This document shows, piece by piece, positions 9,383-16,399 of a DNA stretch of 48,278 nt. The DNA comes from an uncultured Pseudanabaenaceae cyanobacterium. Its GTDB lineage: Bacteria; Cyanobacteriota; Cyanobacteriia; PCC-9006; JAAUQQ01. Positions within the stretch are counted from its first letter, which is position 1. Each line of letters opens with the position of its first letter. Both the position numbers and the translations under genes were made by a program. The DNA lies in assembly GCA_938002085.1 (NCBI GenBank), contig CALLAT010000097.1, positions 1 through 48,278 on the forward strand, read 5' to 3'. The notes below the pieces were generated by a model. It did not search any database and had not been told where the DNA came from. It saw only the letters and a program-made list of their open reading frames with translations.

Positions 9383-9823
9383 CTAGGTCACAAGCCTTGT
9401 CATTTTGATGTGGGGAACCCCAGTGCTGACTGAATCAAATGCTTCACCGCAGGTTTCAAAACCCTGCTTTTCGTAGAATCCCACTTGAGCCACCCGCGCA
9501 TTGAGGCTCACCCTCTGTCCGCCCTGCTGGACTGCCAATGCCAGGAGCCCCTGCAAGAGCCATGCCCCGATCCCCTGCCCTTGCCAAGTGGGCTCCACCA
9601 CCAGCTGTAATATCTGAAATTGAGTGGCGTCCCGTTGAGCCAGTCGTCCATAGGCGAGAACTTGGCCATCTTGTTCAATCACGGCATGGTTGCCTTCGGC
9701 ATCTTCCCCGGTATGAAGGATGGCTTCGTCAATGCCATGGGGCTGATAAAACAAGCGGTAGCGCAGCTGGGCTGCGGTCCAGTAAGCCTCGCTGTCGTAA
9801 TCAATCCACCGAAGTTTCACCAT
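9383..9823 (-). CDS. GNAT family N-acetyltransferase
   Basis: The 146-residue protein has the acetyl-CoA-binding pyrophosphate loop pattern VVEPTWQGQGIGAWLLQGLL (Q/RxxGxG/A type), preceded by GRLAQRDATQFQILQLVV and followed by VGFYEKQGFETCGEAF. This matches ElaA/YitI-like acyltransferases. It starts 28 bp after the pstB stop in the same direction and may be read as the last gene of the phosphate operon, although no functional link is known. The acceptor cannot be predicted. Confidence 0.88.
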   Translation of the reverse strand: MVKLRWIDYDSEAYWTAAQLRYRLFYQPHGIDEAILHTGEDAEGNHAVIEQDGQVLAYGRLAQRDATQFQILQLVVEPTWQGQGIGAWLLQGLLALAVQQGGQRVSLNARVAQVGFYEKQGFETCGEAFDSVSTGVPHIKMTRLVT

Positions 9824-9850
9824 GGCCCCCTGTCTTGGATTTTCTAAGCC

Positions 9851-10666
9851 TTATCCCTGGATGCCGCTAACGTAGTCCCGCGTTAAGGGATGGTGTGGCT
9901 GGTCAAAGATTTGCTGGGTTGGCCCAGCTTCAATCACATGCCCGGTGCCCGCTTCGTTCCAAAAGACGGCGGTGCGATCGGCGAGTCGTTTAGCTTGGGC
10001 CAGGTTGTGGGTGACGATCGCCACGGTATATCGCCCTCGCATCTCCTGGACCAGCTCCTCCACCCGTCGACTGGAGATCGGATCCAGGGCGCTACAGGGC
10101 TCGTCCATGAGCAATACTTCGGGTTGTAACACCAACGCCCTCGCAAGACAGAGCCGCTGCTGCTGTCCGCCCGATAGCTGGAGGGCAGAGTCTTTCAAAC
10201 GGTCCTTGACCTCATCCCACAGCCCCACTTCCTGCAGGGCTTGCTCAATGCGCTGCTGCTGGTCAGCTTTGCGTTTGATGCCATGCTCCGCTAGGGGAAA
10301 GGTTAGGTTCTTCCAAATGGAGAGGGGAAAGGGGTTGGGCTTTTGCAAAATCATGCCCACCCGGCGGCGCAGGCAGGTGGTATCTAGCTTGGGGTGTAAT
10401 AGATCCCAGTCGCCCCAGCGTAGCTGCCCAGTTACTTCGGCCTCGGGCACTAGATCGGTTAGGCGATTGAGGCACATCAAAAAGCTGCTCTTGCCGCAGC
10501 CCGAGGGGCCGACGATTGCGGTAATTTCCCCAGCTCGAATGCCTAGATCCACCGCTGCAAAGGCCGTTTTATTGCCATAGCGCAAACTCAAGTCATGGGC
10601 TTGAATCAACGCCGCAGTGGCTGGCCTGTCCGTTTTTTGATGAGTTGAAAAATCCAAAGCGGTCAT
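9851..10666 (-). CDS. pstB: Phosphate ABC transporter ATP-binding protein PstB
   Basis: The protein is the ATPase that powers high-affinity phosphate import by PstSCAB. Walker A GPSGCGKSS, the Q-loop region GMILQKPNPFPLSIWKN (the PNPFP block is diagnostic of PstB), signature LSGGQQQR, Walker B LLMDEPCSALDP and switch His in VTHNLAQA are all present. I chose the ATG at 10666 (271 residues); the frame can be extended seven codons to a TTG. It lies 97 bp after pstA, the last core gene of the operon. No phoU follows. Confidence 0.96.
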   Translation of the reverse strand: MTALDFSTHQKTDRPATAALIQAHDLSLRYGNKTAFAAVDLGIRAGEITAIVGPSGCGKSSFLMCLNRLTDLVPEAEVTGQLRWGDWDLLHPKLDTTCLRRRVGMILQKPNPFPLSIWKNLTFPLAEHGIKRKADQQQRIEQALQEVGLWDEVKDRLKDSALQLSGGQQQRLCLARALVLQPEVLLMDEPCSALDPISSRRVEELVQEMRGRYTVAIVTHNLAQAKRLADRTAVFWNEAGTGHVIEAGPTQQIFDQPHHPLTRDYVSGIQG

Positions 10667-10763
10667 CGCATCAACCCGAGAACACAAATTACCAGAACGT
10701 GATTCATTTCGTCAGTGCCAATCGTGACTGACTTTGGAGCTGATTAGTCTGGGGCCAGCCTAT

Positions 10764-11630
10764 CTATCGCCCCTGTTGCCCTAGGCGATATCGCTGGGCA
10801 ATCCAACTGGCGAAGCTATTAATCACGATTAGCAGCAGAATCAAGACTAGGGCAGAACCGTAGGCCTGTTGCTCCCCGCCGGGCACATTCATGGAGAGGT
10901 CGAATATGTGGATGGAGAGCGATCGCCCCGAATCCCACACCGAGCCCGGCATCCGGTCTACATAGCCACTGGTGAAAATCAGCGCCGCCGTCTCCGCCAT
11001 GGCGCGGCCAATGCCTAGCACCAGCCCCACCACCAGCCCAGGCATGGCCGAAGGCAAGAGCACCTGCCGCAAGGTTCCCCAGCGCGAAAGTCCGAGAGAT
11101 GCGGCCCCCAAACGATAGCCATCGGGCACGGCGCGAAAGCCCTCCTCTGCCGCCCGAATTAGGATGGGCAGGACCATGCAGGCCAGGGTGAGCCCGCCCG
11201 AGAGAATTGAAAAGCCTAGGCCCAATCGCTGGACAAAAAAAGCATAGCCAAACAGACCAAACACGATGGAGGGAACGCCCGCCAGAATATCCAAGCTGCG
11301 GCGTACCCAGCGGCTAAATCGCGGATTACCCCGCGCAAACTCCGCCAAGAATATGGCCGTGCCAACGCCGAGGGGAATGGCAACGCTGAGGCAAACCAGC
11401 AGAATGAGCCCGGTGGAGACGAGGATGGAGTTGATGCCGCCGTCTCGTCCGGCATTGGCTGGCGCTGTGGTGAGGAATTCCCAGGAGAGTTGGCCTAGGC
11501 CATGCCAGAGGATGTCTAGGAGGATGCAGCAGAAGGTGGCGGTGATGAGGGTTGCGATGGTCCAGATGGCGATCGCAGGCCAATCTGGTCTAGGTCCGTT
11601 AGAAGTGGAATTGGAAGAAGAAGTTTGCAT
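10764..11630 (-). CDS. pstA: Phosphate ABC transporter permease PstA
   Basis: This is the second permease subunit of the Pst importer. Six membrane helices are evident, with the permease coupling segment EEGFRAVPDGYRLGAASLGLSRW (EAA loop) and the PstA-type GGINSILVSTG and GVPSIVFGLFGY blocks. The ATG at 11630 gives 288 residues; the frame continues 21 codons upstream into the inverted repeat at 11668-11778, so I exclude that part. pstA is separated from pstC by 168 bp filled mainly by that repeat, unusually far for this operon. Confidence 0.95.
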   Translation of the reverse strand: MQTSSSNSTSNGPRPDWPAIAIWTIATLITATFCCILLDILWHGLGQLSWEFLTTAPANAGRDGGINSILVSTGLILLVCLSVAIPLGVGTAIFLAEFARGNPRFSRWVRRSLDILAGVPSIVFGLFGYAFFVQRLGLGFSILSGGLTLACMVLPILIRAAEEGFRAVPDGYRLGAASLGLSRWGTLRQVLLPSAMPGLVVGLVLGIGRAMAETAALIFTSGYVDRMPGSVWDSGRSLSIHIFDLSMNVPGGEQQAYGSALVLILLLIVINSFASWIAQRYRLGQQGR

Positions 11631-11667
11631 CAATAGGTTGTAAAAGCATCTGATTGATATCGCGAAC

Positions 11668-11778
11668 CGTAGGGGCGGGGTCTCCCCGCCCAAATATAGG
11701 CATCAACGCCAATCCCAAGTTTGATTCTTGATGTGATGCGCCCCAAATTAATGTGGGCAGGGGAACCCAGCCCCTACC
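11668..11778. mobile_element. 111-bp MITE-like inverted repeat inside the pst operon
   Basis: The left arm (11668-11695) and the reverse complement of the right arm (11751-11778) match over 28 bp with about five differences; both contain GTAGGGGC and CCCC-GCCC cores. The left arm is itself a hairpin, GGGCGGGG-TCT-CCCCGCCC (11673-11691). The 55-bp centre has no coding potential. No target duplication is clear. It lies between pstC and pstA, so the operon mRNA would carry a strong double hairpin there. Confidence 0.65.
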
Positions 11779-11798
11779 AGGGTTTGTGTTTTGGAGGG

Positions 11799-12719
11799 TC
11801 ACGGTACGCCCTCCCGCCCAAACAACACCTCCGCCGCTGCAATCAACCCCGCTACCAACGCCAACAAAACCACCCCACTGACAAACAATGCGGACCGATG
11901 CAAGTCCAGCGCATAGGCCATCTCCAAAGCAATATTTGCCGTCAACGTCCGCACCGGAGCAAACAGGCTATCCGGCACCTGCACCACATTGCCGCAGACC
12001 ATCAGCACCGCCATGGTCTCGCCCAAGGCTCGTCCTGTTGCTAAGACAACTCCAGTGCCCAAGCCCGATCGCGCCGCAGGCACCATCACCCGCCACACCG
12101 TTCCCCAGCGAGAAAAGCCCAGAGCCTCAGTTCCCTGGCGATAGCTAGGTGGCACTTGCTCAAAGCTGGCATCGGCAGTGAGGGCAATGGTAGGCAAAAT
12201 CATCAGGGCCAAGATGATGATTCCAGCCAGTAGGCTGGGTCCTGGTGGATGCAATCTGCCAATCAAGGGAACTAGCGTCACTAAGCCCCAAAAGCCGTAA
12301 ACCACCGAGGGAATTCCGGCTAGCAGCTCAATCAATCGACGGTAGAGATTGGCAATCAGCGGTGGCGCGTAGAACTGGCAAAATACAGCGGAGCCTAGCC
12401 CGAACGGAATGGCCAGACTGACGGCTCCTAGGCTAACCAACAGCGTCCCTACCAGCATGGGCCAGAGATTGTAGAGCCCTTCGGTGGGATTCCAAGATGC
12501 ATCTGCAACAAAGGAGTTGATGCCGACCTGGGCGATCGCGGGCCAGGCTTCCGCCACCACAAAGCAGGCAATCCAGAGGAGTAGGGTGGCGGCGATCGCG
12601 GCCATTCCCCTCAATCCCAAAACCAAGGCCTGATCAATTCGCCGTTGTCGCGGGCTCTGGCTGGACCCGGGCAAGGCTGCCGCTGACGGGGACGAAGTTT
12701 TGGGCGCGAACAATGTCAT
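11799..12719 (-). CDS. pstC: Phosphate ABC transporter permease PstC
   Basis: This is the first permease subunit of the Pst importer. It has six predicted membrane helices, GIPSVVYGFWGLVTLVPL (PstC-type), the coupling loop TADASFEQVPPSYRQGTEALGFSRW, and ATGRALGETMAVLMVCGN. The frame opens at an ATG at 12719, which would overlap pstS by 86 bp and add a Ser/Pro/Gln-rich stretch of about 28 residues. An alternative ATG at 12605 lies 28 bp after the pstS stop with GAGGGGA directly in front, but begins right at membrane helix 1. The true start is undecided. Confidence 0.94.
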   Translation of the reverse strand: MTLFAPKTSSPSAAALPGSSQSPRQRRIDQALVLGLRGMAAIAATLLLWIACFVVAEAWPAIAQVGINSFVADASWNPTEGLYNLWPMLVGTLLVSLGAVSLAIPFGLGSAVFCQFYAPPLIANLYRRLIELLAGIPSVVYGFWGLVTLVPLIGRLHPPGPSLLAGIIILALMILPTIALTADASFEQVPPSYRQGTEALGFSRWGTVWRVMVPAARSGLGTGVVLATGRALGETMAVLMVCGNVVQVPDSLFAPVRTLTANIALEMAYALDLHRSALFVSGVVLLALVAGLIAAAEVLFGREGVP

Positions 12720-13530
12720 GGACCTGCTCGGATTGGGCGAAGTTAATAAAGTCTTGGGTCAAGCCTGTGGGAGGCTCAGTGACCACGAGGGTCAGGGGTC
12801 GCGATAGGGGGAAGCTACCGTCTTGAACGGTTTCGGTTGTGGCAGCAACACTATCCACTGGCAAGAGCTTAATCGGGCTTCCCTGGGCGATGTCGTATTC
12901 CGCTGCACCAATCGAAACGTAACCTAGGGCATCGGGGTTGCCCGCTACGGTTTTGATGCCTTGTTGGTTGTCGCCGATGACCACATCGGCTTGAACTTCG
13001 CTGTTCTCCAGCTCAAAATATTTGAGGAATAGTTCCAGGGTGGAGCGGCCCTCGGCTTTGTTGACCACTGTTATCGGAGCATCCGTTCCGCCGATTGCCT
13101 GCCAGGCATCCACCTCGCCTTTGTAGATCTCGACGACCTGGCGATCGCTAATCGCTTCCACGGGATTATCCGCATGGACAATCAAGCCAATGCCATCCTT
13201 GGCAATCACAAAGCCTTGGAATTCGCCTTCCTCTTCGGCCTTCAGCCCTCGGGAAATCATGCCAATATCGGCCAGGCCCTGACTGGCATCGGCCAGCCCT
13301 CGGGAGGAACCGCCGGTTTGTACATCAATTCGCACACCGGGATGCTCCGCTTCGTAGCGCTTGGCAATTTCACCAATCAGAGGAGCAACAGTGCTAGAGC
13401 CGGTTAAGGTTAGCTTTTGCCCCGTTGAACTGCTTGGCCCGCAGGCCGTGAGCATTAGGCTAAAGCCCACACCCAGCAGCAGATTGCGTTGAGGGACAAG
13501 GATTGAAAAGGATTGAAAAGGATGGGTCAC
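12634..13530 (-). CDS. pstS: Periplasmic phosphate-binding lipoprotein PstS
   Basis: This 298-residue protein captures phosphate for the PstCAB importer. It starts with GTG and has a lipoprotein signal peptide ending in the lipobox LTAC (Cys about residue 30). The phosphate-binding signatures are clear: LTGSSTVAPL, QTGGSSRGLAD, DIGMISRGLK, and NKAEGRSTLELF. The first coding codons lie on a small tandem repeat (gattgaaaag twice, 13501-13520). It is the first gene of a minus-strand operon pstS-pstC-pstA-pstB. A Pho-box-like array lies about 130 bp upstream. Confidence 0.96.
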   Translation of the reverse strand: MTHPFQSFSILVPQRNLLLGVGFSLMLTACGPSSSTGQKLTLTGSSTVAPLIGEIAKRYEAEHPGVRIDVQTGGSSRGLADASQGLADIGMISRGLKAEEEGEFQGFVIAKDGIGLIVHADNPVEAISDRQVVEIYKGEVDAWQAIGGTDAPITVVNKAEGRSTLELFLKYFELENSEVQADVVIGDNQQGIKTVAGNPDALGYVSIGAAEYDIAQGSPIKLLPVDSVAATTETVQDGSFPLSRPLTLVVTEPPTGLTQDFINFAQSEQVHDIVRAQNFVPVSGSLARVQPEPATTAN

Positions 13531-13661
13531 GGCAGGTATTGCTCTGTCGTCAAAAAGGAAGAGTCAGTTAAGCAGTTGTCTGGATGGCAGCTTGCGGGAT
13601 TGCCGAGGCAAGCGGCGTACCCTGAGGAAAGCGCCTGAGCAGACCCTTGAACCCTAGGATT

Positions 13662-13702
13662 GTTAGCTGAAATTTAACTGAGATTTAACCTCTGCCTAGC
13701 TT
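13662..13702 (+). promoter_or_regulatory. Pho-box-like array of 8-bp repeats, 11-bp period
   Basis: Four 8-mers at exact 11-bp spacing read GTTAGCTG (13662), TTTAACTG (13673), TTTAACCT (13684) and CCTAGCTT (13695), each separated by 3 bp. The cyanobacterial SphR/PhoB target is described as tandem PyTTAAPyPy(T/A) repeats; the third copy fits it fully and the second all but one base. The array lies 132-172 bp upstream of pstS. Its repeats point along the plus strand, away from pstS and toward the peptidase gene, so either orientation is flexible or the target promoter is the plus-strand one. Confidence 0.6.
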
Positions 13703-13994
13703 AGAGCTGTAGCCCCTGGGGTGGGGGATTCTGGCAATTTTCTCAACAAATTGGTGTGGCTTCGATTTTGTAGGGCTTTATAGCAAAGGCCTGACCTTTG
13801 CTCGGTCGTTGATGCGGTCGTTGCTATTCACATCATTGTCTGCCAGGTTTCGCCTTTGATAGGCCATGACGCTTACAAGGCATGGGGACCCAGCCCTAAC
13901 ATGCGCAAACCCTTAATGCGCTGTACATTAAGCAAACAGGCGCCAAGCTTAAGCCGCCATCATTCATTAGCACCTTTTCTGTCAGCACATCACC
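13703..13994. other. Rest of the pstS-pepF divergent intergenic region
   Basis: No gene is seen in it. It holds an 8-bp hairpin, AGCAAAGG (13782-13789) with CCTTTGCT (13795-13802), and a direct repeat GGTCGTTG (near 13804 and 13816). Together with the Pho-box-like array this 464-bp gap (13531-13994) should contain promoters for pstS and for the peptidase gene. No convincing -10/-35 pair was identified. Confidence 0.45.
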
Positions 13995-15836
13995 ATGCCT
14001 CAATTGCGCCAAACCTGGGATAACCAACAGTTCTTTAGCGGTAGCGACGATCCGGCGATCGCCACCACTATCGAACAGCTCCAGGCGGACATCGCAGAAC
14101 TAGAGACCTCCTGCGCAATCTTTGGTGGGCTGATTGAAACGGCGGATAACCTACCTGCAGCGGATATCCCCGATTTGATTTCCAAGGTGAAGCATGTTCA
14201 CGGTCAGGAAGTGAGCATTCTCGAACGCCTCGGCAACGTTCGCACCTTTATCTCCTCCATCCTCAGCGTGGATTCCCAAGACGCCCAGGCCAACACCTGG
14301 ATGCCTAAGCTTCAGCAGGTGGGGGCAGCGCTCTCCCAGGCAGGAACGCCCCTGGATGTGTTTCTCGTTCGGGCCAGCGATGGCTTTATCACCCAGCTCT
14401 TGGCCGAACCGGAGCTGGAAGAGCGCAGCTTCTCCATTTCCCACGCTCGCCGCCTCAAGGATCAGCTGCTCAGCGTCTCCGAAGAGAAGCTAATTACGGG
14501 CCTGGGCGTCACTGGTCTCCAGGGCTGGGGCAATCTCTATGACGACCTGGCGGGCAGCCTCAAGTGCGAGGTGGAAGGCGAAACAGTCGGCTTGGCCAAG
14601 GCTGCAAACCTGGTCAGCAGTGCAAACCGCGACACCCGCCAAGCTGCCTGGACTGCCATCCGCAGCGCCTGGTCTACCCGCGAAGATTCCGTCGCCAGTA
14701 TCCTCAATGCCATCAATGGCTGGCGCTTAGAAGAAACCGCCCAGCGTAGCCACATCCGCGAACTGCATTACCTGGATAAAAGCTGCCACCAGAGCCGCAT
14801 CGAGCGAGAGACGCTGAATGCGCTGATGGACACCACCTATGAGCACCGCGCCATTGGTCAGCGGGCGCTGAAAGCCATGGGGCAGGCGCTGGAGATCAAG
14901 CAGATGGCACCTTGGGATTTGTTTGCGCCCGCGCCTAGCGCTGGGGGTGAAGAGAACATTCCCTTTGATGATGCCATCCAATTAATCGCCAAAGCCTTCA
15001 GCCGCCTCACCCCCGCCATGGGTGAATTCGCCGTGATGATGGCCGAGAAAGGCTGGATCGACGGTGCCCCTACCCCCAACCGCACCACCGGAGCCTATTG
15101 CACCAGCTTCCGCAGCCCCCGCGAGCCCCGCATCTTCCTCACCTACGAGGGCACGATGAACAACGTCATGACCCTAGCCCATGAGCTGGGCCATGCCTGG
15201 CACAACTGGGTCATGCGCGACCTGCCTATGATGAAGACCTGGTACTCCATGACCCTGGCCGAAACCGCCAGCATCTTCGCCGAAACCCTGGTGCGCGATG
15301 CCCTCCTCCAGGAAGCCAAAGACCCCGCCCAGCAACTGGAGATCGCCTGGCAAAATGCCGACAGTGCAGCGGTCTTCTTACTCAATATCCCCGCCCGGTT
15401 TGAGTTTGAAAAGCGCCTCGTGGAAGCCCGCAAAGACGGCTACGTCATCGCTGACAAGCTCAAGCCGATGATGGCGGGTAGCTGGCAGCATTGGTACGAA
15501 GACAGCCTCTCGGAATATGACGATCTGTTCTGGGCCAGCAAGCTGCATTTCTCCATCGCTAGCCTGGGCTTCTATAACTACCCCTACCTATTTGGTTATT
15601 TATTTAGCCTCGGTATCTATGCTCAGCAGGAAAAGTATGGTGCAGCTTTTAATGACCTGTACACGAATTTGCTGCGAGATACCGGCAGTATGACTGCAGA
15701 AGCCGTGGTGATGCAGCATCTCAAGCAGGACATTCGCCAGCCACAGTTCTGGCAAGAGAGTTTGCTGATTGTGGATGATTCCGTGAAGCAATTTGAGCAG
15801 TTGGTGGCCCAGCAGAAGGCTGTGGCGATCGCCTAG
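13995..15836 (+). CDS. pepF: M3 family oligoendopeptidase F-like metalloprotease
   Basis: The 613-residue cytosolic zinc peptidase cleaves short peptides. The active site is complete: H396-E-L-G-H400 in TLAHELGHAWHNW, with the third ligand glutamate about 25 residues later in LAETASIFAE (Glu423). The N-terminal helical domain (about 1-190) and FEKRLVEARKDG plus the C-terminal FSIASLGFYNYPYLFGYLF block are typical of the pepF/M3B group, and the length is normal. No good ribosome-binding site precedes the ATG. The gene is monocistronic, divergent from pstS across the Pho-box-like array. Confidence 0.92.
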   Translation: MPQLRQTWDNQQFFSGSDDPAIATTIEQLQADIAELETSCAIFGGLIETADNLPAADIPDLISKVKHVHGQEVSILERLGNVRTFISSILSVDSQDAQANTWMPKLQQVGAALSQAGTPLDVFLVRASDGFITQLLAEPELEERSFSISHARRLKDQLLSVSEEKLITGLGVTGLQGWGNLYDDLAGSLKCEVEGETVGLAKAANLVSSANRDTRQAAWTAIRSAWSTREDSVASILNAINGWRLEETAQRSHIRELHYLDKSCHQSRIERETLNALMDTTYEHRAIGQRALKAMGQALEIKQMAPWDLFAPAPSAGGEENIPFDDAIQLIAKAFSRLTPAMGEFAVMMAEKGWIDGAPTPNRTTGAYCTSFRSPREPRIFLTYEGTMNNVMTLAHELGHAWHNWVMRDLPMMKTWYSMTLAETASIFAETLVRDALLQEAKDPAQQLEIAWQNADSAAVFLLNIPARFEFEKRLVEARKDGYVIADKLKPMMAGSWQHWYEDSLSEYDDLFWASKLHFSIASLGFYNYPYLFGYLFSLGIYAQQEKYGAAFNDLYTNLLRDTGSMTAEAVVMQHLKQDIRQPQFWQESLLIVDDSVKQFEQLVAQQKAVAIA

Positions 15837-16140
15837 TCTAATTCTCTAGAGAGACTGACCCTCCTAGGCTTTCCTTCTTCTGAGGGGAGTACCCAGACTG
15901 GGTCGATTGAACTGGGAGGCTCCCATTCGCGCAACCATTTTGGTGGCCTGTTCTGGGTGATTTTTTGCTTGTCCAAGCAAAAAATTTGTTGGGAGAGCAA
16001 CATTGAAAGATAGTGGAAACCCCAGAGTTTAGATAGACAACCCGTAAATAACAAAAATTTACAGATTCTTAGGTCCTGCCCTAGGGAGGGGAATTGGCAC
16101 TCGTATAATTGTTTCTCTGCCCTAATGCAGTACTGAAGTA
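15837..16140. other. Intergenic region downstream of pepF, no gene seen
   Basis: A 121-codon minus-strand frame (15833-16198) crosses this region and enters the MITE; its composition is unlike a protein and it has no recognisable motif. The region contains the perfect inverted repeat at 15960-15985, listed separately. The first copy of the 7-bp MITE target duplication is at 16134-16140. Confidence 0.45.
15960..15985. terminator. Perfect 12-bp inverted repeat, possible bidirectional terminator
   Basis: ATTTTTTGCTTG (15960-15971) and its complement (15974-15985) are separated by TC. The arms begin and end with A/T runs, so transcripts in either direction would end in a stem followed by few U residues. 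It sits about 124 bp past the pepF stop and could end that transcript; it could equally be a stray palindrome. Confidence 0.4.
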
Positions 16141-16341
16141 ACCTGAGTTCGATAAATTCAGGCCTGGCTTGGCTTTGCCACCGTGAGCTAAAGTTCACGG
16201 CTCAAAGCTCAAGTCCGTTAAAACGGACTAAACAACCCACCAGCGAGGGTTGCAGCCCACTTCAGTGGGCTTTCGCTCTTAGGCTGGGAATTCATTCCCA
16301 GACTGCTTCGCAAGTGCTTTTTCGAGCTGTCGAACTCAGGT
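16141..16341. mobile_element. 201-bp MITE with 12-bp terminal inverted repeats and 7-bp target duplication
   Basis: The ends ACCTGAGTTCGA (16141-16152) and TCGAACTCAGGT (16330-16341) are perfect inverted repeats. They are flanked directly by TGAAGTA on both sides (16134-16140 and 16342-16348), a clean target-site duplication. Inside is a run of five short hairpins: 16181-16200, 16212-16229 (AGTCCGTT arms), 16233-16252, 16254-16271 (AGCCCACT arms) and 16284-16301 (CTGGGAAT arms). It has no coding capacity, so it must be mobilised in trans. A 7-bp duplication is compatible with IS982-like transposases but does not prove the family. It ends 58 bp before the CHAT gene start. Confidence 0.85.
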
Positions 16342-16399
16342 TGAAGTAATTAGAGAGCGCGATTTCACGGGTTAGGCGCCAAAACTTGAAGGTAATGAC

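Noticed and set aside
9945-10580. 211-codon frame antisense to pstB
   Set aside because: Opposite strand has all ABC ATPase motifs; this frame is rich in Ser/Arg and has no family pattern.
15833-16198. 121-codon minus-strand frame behind pepF
   Set aside because: It starts within the MITE, crosses a palindrome, and has no family-like motif.
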